This document shows, piece after piece, positions 1-9,395 of a stretch of DNA of 43,168 nucleotides. The first letter of the stretch is position 1. Every line of letters starts with the position of its first letter. A model generated the notes under the pieces. The model was not told where the DNA came from. It did not search any database and was given only the letters and a program-made list of their open reading frames with translations. The position numbers and the translations under genes are program-made. Source of the stretch: Chloroflexota bacterium (GTDB taxonomy: Bacteria; Chloroflexota; Dehalococcoidia; Lucifugimonadales; UBA3495); assembly GCA_027624135.1 (NCBI GenBank), contig JAQBXL010000011.1, positions 1-43,168 of the forward strand. The letters are read 5' to 3'.

Positions 1-180
1 GGAGCTTGTTCGCTGTCACCCGTTGGGTGCCTCCATGATGCTTACGCCATCTTACTGCAAAGTGACATGCTATGGAGTAATTATAGCTGTGAAAACGGGA
101 ATTGGCTCACAATTAGACAACAATTGAAATAACAGCGACGCATTACTGAGAGAGCTTTTTAGCCATATGGGAAATGTGGG
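1..180 (-). mobile_element. IS1380-like element, 5' end (partial, runs off window)
   Basis: Positions 1-180 match the reverse complement of 42943-43120 with about seven mismatches, and similarity stops abruptly at 180/181. The other copy leads into a recognisable IS1380-type transposase N-terminus, so this is the upstream end of a second copy transcribed to the left. Here the aligned transposase start codon (21-23, minus strand) is ACG instead of ATG, while the following codons (GDSEQA) stay in frame. This copy may therefore be inactive or use another start. Only eight codons lie inside the window. The outer edge reads CCCACATTTCCC on the minus strand. Confidence 0.75.
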
Positions 181-375
181 ATAAATCTATTCGATTTCGC
201 TTTGAAAAATGACGAGATTTATCTTAGCGTAAGTACTATTGGGCTTTCTGAGCCGGAGTTGTTCTTGCTTTTGAGGAATGTTCAGATCGTCAACAACCGG
301 CCCAAGTTGCTGGAACAGTATCAAACTGAAATTCGCCAGATACTGGACCTAAGCAGTGGTAATCAACAAAGCTAA
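181..375 (+). pseudogene. C-terminal remnant of an unknown protein cut by the IS
   Basis: An open frame without its own start begins at the inner edge of the IS copy and ends with TAA at 373-375. It reads about 60 codons, including FDFALKNDEIYLSV and LSEPELFLLLRNVQIV, and has the composition of a real protein end. A stop at 160-162 inside the IS closes the frame upstream. I infer that the IS inserted into a gene whose N-terminal part is outside the window. I do not recognise the family. Confidence 0.4.
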
Positions 376-408
376 TCAGCGGGCTGAAACAAATATGGTG
401 CCAGGCAG

Positions 409-2247
409 TTACGTCCGGTCCATCTGGAGTTCGGTTCCGTCGGCGGCTAGTTGCAGATGCACCGCCGTGTTGATCATCGCCAGGTGCGAGAACGCCTGAG
501 GGAAATTGCCCAGCATGGTTCCCGTTGTTGCGTCGAATTCTTCGCTGAGCAGACCCAGGTCATTGGCGCAACCCATGGCCGCGTCGAACAACTTCTGCGC
601 TTCTTCCAGTTCTCCTAGCTGGATCAGATTGTCGGCCAACCAGAATGTGCAGATGATGAACGTTCCCTCGGAGCCATTCAACCCGTCGTCGTAGCCTGTG
701 TAACGATACACAAAGCCTTCCGGGCTGGTCAGTTCCTTTCGCAGCGCCCGGATCGTGGAACGCATCTTCGGGTCGGTTGCGGGAATGAAGCCCACCAGGG
801 GCAGCATGAGGTTGGCTGCATCCAGATTGTTGCTTCCGTAGGACTGGATAAAGGACTGGCGGCTTTGCGAATAGCCCTTGGCCATCACCTCGTTCCAGAT
901 CTCGGCCCGCACCGAACGCCAGGCGTCCACGTCGCCCGGTAGCCCCAAAGCCGTGGCTGCCTTGATGGCCCGGTCCATTGCCACCCAGCACATCACTTTG
1001 GAAAAGACGAAGTGCTGGCGACCGCCCCGGGTTTCCCAGATGCCTTCGTCAGGCTCCCGCCAATGATCGATCACGAAGTTCACCACGCGCCTCAAGTACT
1101 CCCAGTATTCAGGGTCCATCGCGCCGCCGAACTTGCGGAATATGTGGGCCGAGTCCATGATCTCGCCGTAGATGTCCAGTTGGAACTGAGAATACGCCCC
1201 GTTCCCGATCCGCACTGGCAGAGAGTGTTCGTAGCCTTTCAATCCTGGTATCTCAGTCTCGGTCAGCCGGCGTTCTCCCCCTAACCCGTACATCGCCTGT
1301 AGGTCGCGCGCCCGGCCTGACGTGCTCCACTCCAGCCAATCTTTGAATGCCCGTGCCTCTCCGGTATAGCCGATGATGGACAGGGCATATAGAGCAAAGG
1401 TTGCGTCTCTGATCCAGGTGTAGCGGTAATCCCAGTTTCGCTCGCCTCCGATGGACTCCGGCAGCGACGTGGTCGGCGCAGCGACCAGCCCGCCCGAAGG
1501 AGAGTAAGTCAGGGATTTGAGCGTTATGGCGCTCCGCAGCACAGCTTCCCGCTGTTCGCCCTGGAAGGTGCATTGGGCTGACCAACTCTCCCAAAACGCA
1601 CAAGTATCATCCAGCTCCCGTTCGAGCTCGGCCGGAGTAAGGTGCTCGGAGCGATGGGAGAACGAGGGCTGATTAGATACAGTTGCGTACAACTTCTCGC
1701 CTTCGAATACCACACCGCGTGCCCGGAACCCATCGTTCACCACGGTGAGCCTGAACGAGCAAAATACCGACACCGCTTCCGCTCCGCCATGGGCCATACC
1801 GGTGGTGGGACTGCTCAACGAAGCGTGGGGAACGATGGTCCCGTAGTCGAACTTGGGGTAGCAATCCAGTTCAAAATCCAGACGGCCTCGGGTGCAGTGG
1901 AGGATGCGGACCACCCGCTGATTGTTGGTAATCTCCAGGGGCTCACGCGGCATAGCCGGGTGGCGGTGAACGGGCATGAAGTCGATCAGGGTTCCCGATC
2001 CGGTTCTGGTCCGAAAACTGGTCTCAAGGATGTTGGTGTTCGGAATGTATCGGCGGGATACAGATCTGATATTGGTGGGCGCTAGCTTGAAGAAGCCGCC
2101 TTTGTTCGAGTCTAGTATCTTGCTGAACAAAGCGGGGGAGTCGAAGCGAGGGATGCAGCACCAATCTATGGAGCCGTCCTTCCCAACCAGAGCGGAACCG
2201 TGCATATCGCCGATAAGGCCGTAATCGCTTATGGGATTATAGGTCAA
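409..2247 (-). CDS. Glycoside hydrolase family 15 protein (glucoamylase/trehalase type)
   Basis: The 612-residue protein has the layout of bacterial GH15 enzymes, which hydrolyse alpha-glucosidic bonds (glucoamylase or trehalase) in an (alpha/alpha)6 barrel. The N-terminal signature is ISDYGLIGDMHGSALVGKDG and IDWCCIPRFDSP. The centre has RNWDYRYTWIRDA, the substrate-binding block. Towards the end are GIWETRGG and LSEEFDATTGTMLGNFPQ, which hold the acidic catalytic residues in this family. There is no signal peptide, so it is probably cytoplasmic. The start is TTG, fixed by the conserved N-terminus, with only a weak ribosome site. It lies 59 bp downstream of zwf on the same strand, so released glucose could enter the pentose phosphate genes beside it. 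Trehalase versus glucoamylase cannot be settled from sequence alone. Confidence 0.88.
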   Translation of the reverse strand: MTYNPISDYGLIGDMHGSALVGKDGSIDWCCIPRFDSPALFSKILDSNKGGFFKLAPTNIRSVSRRYIPNTNILETSFRTRTGSGTLIDFMPVHRHPAMPREPLEITNNQRVVRILHCTRGRLDFELDCYPKFDYGTIVPHASLSSPTTGMAHGGAEAVSVFCSFRLTVVNDGFRARGVVFEGEKLYATVSNQPSFSHRSEHLTPAELERELDDTCAFWESWSAQCTFQGEQREAVLRSAITLKSLTYSPSGGLVAAPTTSLPESIGGERNWDYRYTWIRDATFALYALSIIGYTGEARAFKDWLEWSTSGRARDLQAMYGLGGERRLTETEIPGLKGYEHSLPVRIGNGAYSQFQLDIYGEIMDSAHIFRKFGGAMDPEYWEYLRRVVNFVIDHWREPDEGIWETRGGRQHFVFSKVMCWVAMDRAIKAATALGLPGDVDAWRSVRAEIWNEVMAKGYSQSRQSFIQSYGSNNLDAANLMLPLVGFIPATDPKMRSTIRALRKELTSPEGFVYRYTGYDDGLNGSEGTFIICTFWLADNLIQLGELEEAQKLFDAAMGCANDLGLLSEEFDATTGTMLGNFPQAFSHLAMINTAVHLQLAADGTELQMDRT

Positions 2248-2306
2248 GAAAAACTACTCGCTGGAGATTATCGCGGGAAATTATGGCTGGAGATATCCGG
2301 GAGAGT

Positions 2307-3785
2307 TCAGTGTTGCCAGGACCGGTTCAGCCACCTGCGGTCGTCCTTGGCCAAGAAATCGTCGGCCAGTTCGGGGCCATTGCTTCCAACCACATAGCTG
2401 GCTGGAGCAGGCGCGTCTGGTGCCGCAAAGCCTCGAATGATTGGGTCCATGATCTCCCACGCTTCTTCAATCTCGTCGCTTCTGGTGAACAGGGATGCGT
2501 CTCCGGTCAAGGCATCCAGTAACAAACGTTCGTAGGCGTCTGGAATGGCCTGACCGCCGAAAGAGTCGTCGTAATGAAACTCCAGATCCACCGGCCGTAG
2601 CTCCATCTTCTCGTCGGGTGACTTCGCTTGAAACTCCAGATGCCATCCCTCATCGGGCTGGACCTGGATGGCCAAGATATTTGGGCTAATATCCTGAGGG
2701 AACATCAGATGGGGTGGCCTTCTAAACTCAATCATGATCTCGGTTCGCTTGTCGTTCAAGCCTTTTCCGGAACGCAGGTAGAAGGGCACCCCTTGCCAGC
2801 GCCAATTGTCCACGTTCAGGCGCATCGCAGCATAGGTGGGAGTCCGCGATCCGGCGGGCACGCCAGACTCATGCAAGTATCCGTCATACTGAGCGTGCAC
2901 CACAGTTTGGGTGGCAAACTCGGGGGCGCTGCGGCGTACTGCGTTCAACACCTTGACCTTTTCGTTACGGAGCAGGTCGGCTTCGAAGCTGGATGGCGGC
3001 TCCATGGCAACCACCGATAACAATTGAAGGAGGTGATTCTGGAACATGTCCCGCATCACCCCTGCTTGATCATAGTAACCCGCCCTGTCGGACACAGAAA
3101 CGGTTTCGGATACCGTGATCTGGACGTTGTCGATGTAGTTCCTGTTCCAGATTGGCTCAAAAATGGTATTGGCGAACCTGAACACGAGCAGATTCTGGAC
3201 CGTTTCCTTGCCCAAATAATGGTCGATGCGAAACACCTGTCGCTCGGCGAACACGGAATGGACCAGCTTGTTGAGTTCCCGGGCCGATTGCAGGTCCACG
3301 CCGAAAGGCTTTTCGATGACCACCCTCCTCCAGCAATTCTCCTCCCGCGCCATACCGGTGGATCCCAGGTTCAAGATTGCCGGCCCGTAGAGGAACGGAG
3401 CCAAGGCTAGGTAGTACAGGCGGTTGGCCGGTGTTCCGGCAGGTTCGACGCTCCGCAGGGTTTCTTCCAATGCCTGCAGGTCATCGTTGGAAGCAACATC
3501 CCCATGGCAGTAGTGGATGCGGGAGGTGAACTCATCCCATTCTTGGGAGTCCGGACTGAATTCGTCGAACGCCTCCATACCTTCGATCAGCGAGTCTCGG
3601 AACTCCTGCTCTGTCAGGTTGCTGCGGGCCATGCCTACTATCTGGACTTCCGGCCCCAACTTTCCTTTGCAGAAGAGGTTGCACAGAGATGGAATCAACT
3701 TGCGGCGGGTCAGATCGCCGGAAGCGCCTAATATCACTATCGTGGTTGCCTGGGGCGTTGACTCAGCGTGTGATTTCGAGGTCAT
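2307..3785 (-). CDS. zwf: Glucose-6-phosphate 1-dehydrogenase
   Basis: This enzyme oxidises glucose 6-phosphate to 6-phosphogluconolactone with NADP(+), the entry step of the oxidative pentose phosphate pathway. The 492-residue length is normal. The Rossmann nucleotide motif GASGDLTRRKL is at about residues 20-30. The substrate site RIDHYLGKETVQN is at about 190-203, with the preceding EKPFG block at about 158. The C-terminal dimer domain is complete. Its ATG overlaps the gnd stop by four bases (ATGA), so translation is probably coupled. Together with gnd and tkt upstream it forms a carbohydrate operon on the minus strand. Confidence 0.96.
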   Translation of the reverse strand: MTSKSHAESTPQATTIVILGASGDLTRRKLIPSLCNLFCKGKLGPEVQIVGMARSNLTEQEFRDSLIEGMEAFDEFSPDSQEWDEFTSRIHYCHGDVASNDDLQALEETLRSVEPAGTPANRLYYLALAPFLYGPAILNLGSTGMAREENCWRRVVIEKPFGVDLQSARELNKLVHSVFAERQVFRIDHYLGKETVQNLLVFRFANTIFEPIWNRNYIDNVQITVSETVSVSDRAGYYDQAGVMRDMFQNHLLQLLSVVAMEPPSSFEADLLRNEKVKVLNAVRRSAPEFATQTVVHAQYDGYLHESGVPAGSRTPTYAAMRLNVDNWRWQGVPFYLRSGKGLNDKRTEIMIEFRRPPHLMFPQDISPNILAIQVQPDEGWHLEFQAKSPDEKMELRPVDLEFHYDDSFGGQAIPDAYERLLLDALTGDASLFTRSDEIEEAWEIMDPIIRGFAAPDAPAPASYVVGSNGPELADDFLAKDDRRWLNRSWQH

Positions 3786-4693
3786 TCACCGGGCCTCCTC
3801 ACCGCGTGGCCACCAAACTGCTGTCTCAGCGCGGCCAAAAGCCGCCCGCCGAATGGTTGGTCCTGCCGCGAGCGGAACCTTGCTTGCAAGGCCAAAGTGA
3901 TAACGGGGATCGGCACGGCCAGTTCAACCGATTCTTCGACCGTCCAACGACCCTCTCCCGAGTCATCCACGTAGGAATCGATGGATTCCAGACCCGGGTC
4001 TGCTTTCAACGCGTCGGCGGCCAGGTCCAACAGCCAAGAGCGCACGACGCTGCCGTGACGCCAGGTTTGGGCGATAGCAGGCAGGTCCAGAGCGAACTCT
4101 TTCTTGGCTGCCAACAACTCGAATCCTTCAGCATAGGCCTGCATCAGCCCGTACTCCACGCCGTTATGCACCATCTTGGTGAAATGGCCCGCTCCGCTGG
4201 GGCCGACCCGGCTATAGCCCAGACCGGGGCCGGGCGCCAGAGTATGGAATATCGGTTCCAGTCGTTTGACCGCCGCTTCGTCGCCGCCAACCATCAGAGA
4301 GTAACCCTCGGCCAGTCCCCAGATGCCGCCGCTGGTGCCAACGTCGATGAAATCTATGCCGTGTTCAGCCAGCTTAACGGCGCGGCGCATGCTGTCTTTG
4401 TAGTTGGCGTTGCCTCCGTCCAGGATGGCGTCGCCTTGGCTGAGCAGAGGAGCCAGAGCATCGACGGTGTTCTCAGTTGGTTGTCCGGCGGGCACCATGA
4501 TCCAAATGGCCCTGGGAGCGGTAAGCCTGGATACGATGTCCTCCAGGGAAGACGCGCCTTCACCGCCGAAACCGTGGCTGGCCGTGACCGCCTCCGGGTC
4601 ACGGTCGTAGGTCACCACCCGGTGTCCGCCGCTGACCAAGCGCTGGGCCATGTTGCCGCCCATCCGTCCTAAGCCGATCATTCCTAATTCCAC
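3782..4693 (-). CDS. gnd: 6-phosphogluconate dehydrogenase, decarboxylating (short YqeC/GndA type)
   Basis: It converts 6-phosphogluconate to ribulose 5-phosphate, CO2 and NADPH. The 303-residue length fits the short bacterial form, not the about 470-residue E. coli form. The N-terminus MELGMIGLGRMGGNMAQRL is the dinucleotide-binding fold. DGGNANYKDS and the block IDVGTSGGIWGLAEGYSLMV match the substrate site, and the catalytic Lys region is GAGHFTKMVHNGVEYG. The start is GTG at 4693, with GGAG eight bases upstream. The stop overlaps the zwf start. A 213-bp gap without visible genes separates it from tkt. Confidence 0.95.
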   Translation of the reverse strand: MELGMIGLGRMGGNMAQRLVSGGHRVVTYDRDPEAVTASHGFGGEGASSLEDIVSRLTAPRAIWIMVPAGQPTENTVDALAPLLSQGDAILDGGNANYKDSMRRAVKLAEHGIDFIDVGTSGGIWGLAEGYSLMVGGDEAAVKRLEPIFHTLAPGPGLGYSRVGPSGAGHFTKMVHNGVEYGLMQAYAEGFELLAAKKEFALDLPAIAQTWRHGSVVRSWLLDLAADALKADPGLESIDSYVDDSGEGRWTVEESVELAVPIPVITLALQARFRSRQDQPFGGRLLAALRQQFGGHAVRRPGE

Positions 4694-4906
4694 TGGTTCA
4701 ACTCCTAATGTAGCTTGTGTGGCTTGTCGTAGTTTGTGGGTCTCGGTAGAGTCCCGGGTCTAATCGACCCATGGTCGTTGAACCATTGGATGCATAGTGG
4801 GTACAGAAAGATAGACTGGGATGCGGCATTCACACTCAGATCGACTAACATAGCGATCGCAACCCTTAGGCGGGGAGCCTGGTGCCAACCAAGATGGCAC
4901 CGGTGA

Positions 4907-6919
4907 TTAATTGGCGCCGTTAACCAATTTCCGAGACTCGTCGGCCACCCGTTCCGCGGTGATGCCGAATTTCTCATAGAGCACGCTGGCTGGGGCTGAT
5001 GCTCCATAGCTCGTCATGCCCACCGAAGCGCCGTCCAAGCCGATATACCGCTCCCAGCCTTTGGTGGCGCCTGCCTCAACTGAGACCCGGGCCCGCATCG
5101 ACGGAGGCAGAACCTGGTCACGGTACTCCTTGGGCTGGTCGTCAAACATCTCGCACGACGGCATGGAAACCACCCTGGAGGAGATTCCTTCACCTTCCAG
5201 AATCTGTCCGGCTTCCAGAGCGACGTGCACCTCGGACCCGGTGGCGATGATGATCACCTGGGGGGTATCGCTGCTCTCCCAGAGGATGTACCCGCCTTTG
5301 AGGACGCCGGAGGCTGGGCTTAACTCTGAGCGGTCTAATATCGGCAGGTTCTGCCGGGTCAAAGCCATCACAGTGGGGCCGTCCTGTCTGAATATGGCGG
5401 CACGCCAGGCCTCAACCGTCTCGGTGGCGTCCGCCGGGCGGCTGACCACGAGTCCAGGTATTTCCCGTAGCGACATCAAGTGCTCGATGGGCTGGTGGGT
5501 GGGACCGTCTTCTCCGACTCCGATCGAGTCGTGGGTGAAAACATAGATGATCTGTTGGCCCATCAGCGCACCCAGACGGATCGCAGGCCGCATGTAGTCT
5601 GAGAAAACCAGGAATGTGGCGGTATAGGGGATCGCTCCTCCATGGAGGGCAATTCCATTTGCCACGGCGCCCATGGCATGTTCACGCACTCCGAAATGGA
5701 GGTTGTGGCCGGAAAAGTCTCCAGAGCCGATATGGCCTCGGTCGTCCAGGATAGTCCTTGTGGACGGGGCCAGGTCAGCCGACCCTCCGAGGAATGCGGG
5801 GATACGATTGGATATGGCGTTCATGACCACGCCTGACGCAGACCGGGTCGCTATCGGATTCGGTTCATCGAAGAGACCGTTGAGTCCTTGTTCCCAACCC
5901 TGAGGAAGCCGACTGTTCAATGCATCGTCTAGCTGCTGAGCGTCCTCTGGGAACGCCTCACGGTATTCGCTGAAAGCCGCGCTCCAATCGGTCTGGCTGG
6001 ATCTGCCCCTTTCGCTAGCCAGACGCAGATGTGTTCCCGCTTCCGCTGGGATAGAAAATGGATCTTCAGGCAGCCATTTGAGTTGCTCTTTCGCCAGGCC
6101 GACTTCTTCGTCGCCCAGAGGGTCTCCGTGGGCCGACGCCTTGCCAGCCTTGTTGGGGCTGCCGAATCCGATCACGGTTCGGCAGACTATGATGCTTGGC
6201 TTGGCCGTTTCCGCTTTTGCTTTAGCCAATGCCGACGAAACATCCTCGACATTCATTCCGTCAATAGGGCCGATCACGTGCCAATCGTAGGCCTCAAACC
6301 GTCTGGCGACATTCTCTCCAAAAGTGATATCGGTGCTGCCTTCGATGGAGATATCGTTGTCGTCGTAGAGCATGATGAGCTTGCCCAGGCCCATGGTGCC
6401 TGCCATGGATGCGGCCTCTGATGTGACGCCCTCTTGGAGGTCCCCGTCGGACACGATCGCGTAGGTATGGTGATCGATTATCTCGTGGCCAGGCTTATTG
6501 AATCGTGCGGCCAGCCATCGCTCGGCCAGCGCCATGCCAACGGCGTTGCCAAAGCCCTGGCCGAGCGGGCCAGTTGTGGCTTCCACACCGGGAGTGAGAC
6601 CGTGCTCGGGGTGGCCAGGCGTTTTGCTGCCCAATTGCCGAAACTGCTTCAGCTCGTCCATGGGCAGGTCGTATCCGGTCAGATGAAGCAAGGAATATAA
6701 CAAAGCCGAAGCGTGACCGGGGGAGAGGATAAAGCGGTCGCGGTTGGGCCAGGCGGGGTCGTTGGGGTTGTGCTTGAGGAATCGGTCCCACAGAGCGTAG
6801 GCCATGGGCGCCTCTCCCATGGGAGCGCCTGGGTGGCCCGATTTTGCCTTCTGCACGGTATCGACGGCCAAGAATCGAATGGTGTTGATACAGAGTTGGT
6901 CAAGGGCCGAATCTGCCAA
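4907..6919 (-). CDS. tkt: Transketolase
   Basis: This thiamine-diphosphate enzyme moves two-carbon ketol units between sugar phosphates in the non-oxidative pentose phosphate pathway. All three domains are present in 670 residues. The N-terminal pyrophosphate domain has [33 protein letters not shown] and the ThDP-binding [14 protein letters not shown] followed by DDNDISIEG. The central pyrimidine domain has [19 protein letters not shown] and [14 protein letters not shown], and a C-terminal domain follows. The start is TTG at 6919, with GGGGG seven bases upstream (6927-6931). It is the first gene of the tkt-gnd-zwf-GH15 run. A transaldolase is not in the window. Confidence 0.96.
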   Translation of the reverse strand: MADSALDQLCINTIRFLAVDTVQKAKSGHPGAPMGEAPMAYALWDRFLKHNPNDPAWPNRDRFILSPGHASALLYSLLHLTGYDLPMDELKQFRQLGSKTPGHPEHGLTPGVEATTGPLGQGFGNAVGMALAERWLAARFNKPGHEIIDHHTYAIVSDGDLQEGVTSEAASMAGTMGLGKLIMLYDDNDISIEGSTDITFGENVARRFEAYDWHVIGPIDGMNVEDVSSALAKAKAETAKPSIIVCRTVIGFGSPNKAGKASAHGDPLGDEEVGLAKEQLKWLPEDPFSIPAEAGTHLRLASERGRSSQTDWSAAFSEYREAFPEDAQQLDDALNSRLPQGWEQGLNGLFDEPNPIATRSASGVVMNAISNRIPAFLGGSADLAPSTRTILDDRGHIGSGDFSGHNLHFGVREHAMGAVANGIALHGGAIPYTATFLVFSDYMRPAIRLGALMGQQIIYVFTHDSIGVGEDGPTHQPIEHLMSLREIPGLVVSRPADATETVEAWRAAIFRQDGPTVMALTRQNLPILDRSELSPASGVLKGGYILWESSDTPQVIIIATGSEVHVALEAGQILEGEGISSRVVSMPSCEMFDDQPKEYRDQVLPPSMRARVSVEAGATKGWERYIGLDGASVGMTSYGASAPASVLYEKFGITAERVADESRKLVNGAN

Positions 6920-7099
6920 GATGGAACCCCCTTAGCGGTTGTGGGACGTTGCCGAAATTCTCAAGCGGGCCGTGTCTGGCATTCCGGCTGGTTGGGCTAA
7001 ACATGACGGGTAACGGACTCGCCACGATATGTTACCGAACCATGAGAGGGTTGTCACTAGTGATTATGCCTGGGACGCAGAGCAGACTTCGCCATCTAT

Positions 7100-7125
7100 A
7101 AAAGGGGTTTGGAAAAGGGGTTTGG
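7100..7125. repeat. Two tandem copies of a 13-bp unit
   Basis: The unit AAAAGGGGTTTGG occurs twice without a gap, just beyond the stop codon of the sigma factor gene. It looks like local replication slippage. No function is visible. Confidence 0.7.
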
Positions 7126-7133
7126 AAATTGGG

Positions 7134-7742
7134 TTAAGAGGTGGCGTTAAGGCCAGATTCCCCTGGGTCGTCGGCAACGCTCAATCGCGATAAAGCAGAA
7201 TAATCGTCGAGGTGTTTGCGAAGCATGATCCTGGCGCGGTGTAGGCGAGACTTCAGCGAGGCAACGGAAATGTCCAGCGCTTCGGCCGATTCCTCGGTGG
7301 AAAGACCTTGGATGTCCCTCAAGACAACAGCGGCGCGGAGGTCTGGGGAGAGGAGGTCCAGCCCCGACTCCAACGTGTCCCGAAGTTCGGTGTTAACCGC
7401 TGCTTCCTCCGGGTCGTTCTTCCAATCGTAGACAATGGCGTCGTCGTATGTATTTTCCGAAAGGTATTTGGCCCTCGATTTGTCTTTACGAATCTTCATC
7501 AAGCAGGCGTTGACGACAATCCGGTATAGCCAGGTGGACAGTTTGGACTGGCCCTTGAACTTGGGCAGGGCTTTGAACGCCGATATGTAGGCTTCTTGGA
7601 CCGCGTCTTCGGAGTCTGAGGCGTTTCGAAGCATGCGGAAGGCCACGCTATAAGCAAGATCGGAATACTGTTCGACGATCTCAGTGAATTGCCGCTCAAG
7701 GTCTATTGAAGCGGGTGAAGCGGGCTCGTCTCGGGCCGGCAT
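7134..7742 (-). CDS. RNA polymerase sigma factor, ECF type
   Basis: This group 4 sigma factor directs RNA polymerase to stress or envelope promoters. From the chosen start it is 202 residues. Region 2 spans about residues 20-85, with FRMLRNASDSEDAVQEAY and STWLYRIVVNACLMKIRK. Region 4 spans about 130-180, with LSPDLRAAVVLRDIQGLS and the helix-turn-helix SVASLKSRLHRAR. The frame is open upstream to 7895, but ATG at 7742 has GGAG seven bases before it and gives the usual family length. No anti-sigma gene lies next to it. The neighbour is tkt, 214 bp downstream, so its control is not explained locally. Confidence 0.93.
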   Translation of the reverse strand: MPARDEPASPASIDLERQFTEIVEQYSDLAYSVAFRMLRNASDSEDAVQEAYISAFKALPKFKGQSKLSTWLYRIVVNACLMKIRKDKSRAKYLSENTYDDAIVYDWKNDPEEAAVNTELRDTLESGLDLLSPDLRAAVVLRDIQGLSTEESAEALDISVASLKSRLHRARIMLRKHLDDYSALSRLSVADDPGESGLNATS

Positions 7743-7944
7743 CCATGTCTCCTGGGTGGGCGAGGGGTAGCTATCAATCAAGTCTATCCGTCCTGGAGAC
7801 CGCCTGCAAGGAGTTACTTCGCGGGCGGATAAGAATAGTGTCAAGAACTTTGATGACTCAATGCTGTTTGGGATTCTTGTTTCGATGTTGAACACGCCAG
7901 ATTACGTGGGCATGGTAATATCCAGGCGAGATTTCAACCTGGAA

Positions 7945-8061
7945 CTTTTGTCATTTCGGCGAAAGCCGGAGTCCAGTAAAGTTCGGGTTTAACCCGTTTC
8001 ATTACTGCGGATCGCATTAGAGAAGAACGTCGCTGTAATTTGTTCTAAGCGACGTTCTTCT
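7945..8061. repeat. REP-like fragment followed by a perfect 14-bp hairpin
   Basis: The stretch near 7949 (GTCATTTCGGCGAAAGCCGG) resembles widespread GTCATTCC-type palindromic intergenic repeats. It is followed by CGGGTTTAACCCG. A perfect inverted repeat, AGAAGAACGTCGCT at 8021-8034 and AGCGACGTTCTTCT at 8048-8061, encloses 13 bases. No T-run follows on either strand, so a factor-independent terminator is not clearly supported. It lies downstream of the LLM oxidoreductase gene. Confidence 0.6.
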
Positions 8062-8113
8062 GATAGTTATCCTGGGTTCTCGCCTTCGACGTAACGACTA
8101 GCAGGCGTCCGTG

Positions 8114-9160
8114 TTACGCAGGTTGCTTGGCCCGGCCCAGCGCTGGGAAGATGTGCTCCTTGAAGGCCTTCAGCTCGCCAGTGGCGAACTCGTAGGTCTG
8201 GTCGGTCATCAGATATAGGTGCTCCAAGCCAGCCGCCTCTGCCTGCTTGATCCGCTCGGCGCAGTAGTCCGGCGAGCCGATTAGGCCCATGGTGTCGCAG
8301 AGTTGGGCCAGGGCGTCGTCGGGCAGGAACGCGCACAATTCTTTGGCTTTTTCCCAGTCTTCGGCGTGGGGAACGTCGGGGTAGAGTTCCCAGAGTCCCC
8401 GAGGCAGTTCAAATTCCGAGAAATCCAGGCCAGCGGCTTTCAGCCAGCGGACGTAGGTGGGTTCCATCAACCGCTGGACCGCTAAGGGCCGGGCAATCTC
8501 ACGAGCCTCTTTCAGATCGTCTCTGATGATGGTCGTGCAGGTGTAGATAGTCTCGATGTCGTCGGGGTTCCTGCCGGCCGACCTGGCCCCGTCAGCGATC
8601 AGTTCCCGCGACTCCGCCACCTGATTCGGATGAATGCCGGTCATCAGGACCGCGCCGTCGGCAACCTCGCCGGCAACTTTCATTACCCTTGGGCCGGTGG
8701 CCGCTATGTAGACCGGGGTGGCCACGCCACCGCCATGCTTCATCCGGCTGGAGGTTTCGCCGAAATCAAACTCGCGTCCGGACATGAGTTCTTTCATCAT
8801 GACGACTGCATCCCGCATCTGGCGCACGGTGGCCGGGGGGATGCCGACGACGTTGGCCGAGCTATAGCCCCGCCCGATCCAGATATGGGCCCGTCCCGGC
8901 GCCACCTCAGACAAGGTCTGGGCCGCTGAGGCCAGCACCGATGGATGACGGGTGACGGGATTGGTGACTGCAGAGGCGACGTTAATGGTTGAGGTGTTCA
9001 TCAATGCGTGGGCCATCGAGACGAACACGTCCCGCTCCAGCATCTGGGAGTCCAGCATGCCGACGCCGTCGAATCCGACATCCTCACACTCTTTCACGAA
9101 TGCCGTGATCTCTGGGATGGGTTTGCAAGGGGGCACTCGTAGGTCGATCTTTATGGCCAT
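8114..9160 (-). CDS. LLM-class flavin-dependent oxidoreductase
   Basis: The 348-residue protein is a luciferase-like (TIM-barrel) monooxygenase/reductase of the group that includes F420-dependent methylenetetrahydromethanopterin reductase-like enzymes. Visible family blocks are GRAHIWIGRGYSSANVVGI near residue 90-110, TPVYIAATGPRVMKVAGEVADG (about 150-170) and GSPDYCAERIKQAEAAGLEH near the end. The substrate and the choice of FMN or F420 cannot be read from sequence. The ATG has AAGGAG upstream with proper spacing. It is divergent from the racemase-like gene across 235 bp and probably belongs to catabolism of an organic substrate. Confidence 0.87.
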   Translation of the reverse strand: MAIKIDLRVPPCKPIPEITAFVKECEDVGFDGVGMLDSQMLERDVFVSMAHALMNTSTINVASAVTNPVTRHPSVLASAAQTLSEVAPGRAHIWIGRGYSSANVVGIPPATVRQMRDAVVMMKELMSGREFDFGETSSRMKHGGGVATPVYIAATGPRVMKVAGEVADGAVLMTGIHPNQVAESRELIADGARSAGRNPDDIETIYTCTTIIRDDLKEAREIARPLAVQRLMEPTYVRWLKAAGLDFSEFELPRGLWELYPDVPHAEDWEKAKELCAFLPDDALAQLCDTMGLIGSPDYCAERIKQAEAAGLEHLYLMTDQTYEFATGELKAFKEHIFPALGRAKQPA

Positions 9161-9395
9161 TGATTTCTCCTTAGCGGGGCGAGTCGTATTCGATTGAAAT
9201 TTGTGGCGGTGGCTCCCAAGGCGCTCATGCGCCCAAGGGAGTGATGGGCCATTATAGCAACTTGGGTCTCAGCACACTCTACTCCAGTTTCATGGAGGCC
9301 GCTTCCAGCCTGGGATAGCACGGTTTCCAGCCTGATGTTGTGCTAAAATCCCGGTTGAATCCACGCTGATTAACCCCACGATTGGAGAAGGCCTA

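Noticed and set aside
1642-2085. 147-residue plus-strand frame inside the GH15 gene
   Set aside because: Antisense shadow; the minus-strand GH15 motifs cover the same DNA.
3689-4672. Long 327-residue open frame on the plus strand opposite gnd and zwf
   Set aside because: It is the antisense shadow of two well-supported overlapping genes, with no ribosome site and no recognisable domain.
7896-8113. Hairpin-rich gap as a riboswitch or CRISPR remnant
   Set aside because: No riboswitch consensus core and no regularly spaced repeats; a REP-like repeat with a hairpin is the simpler reading.
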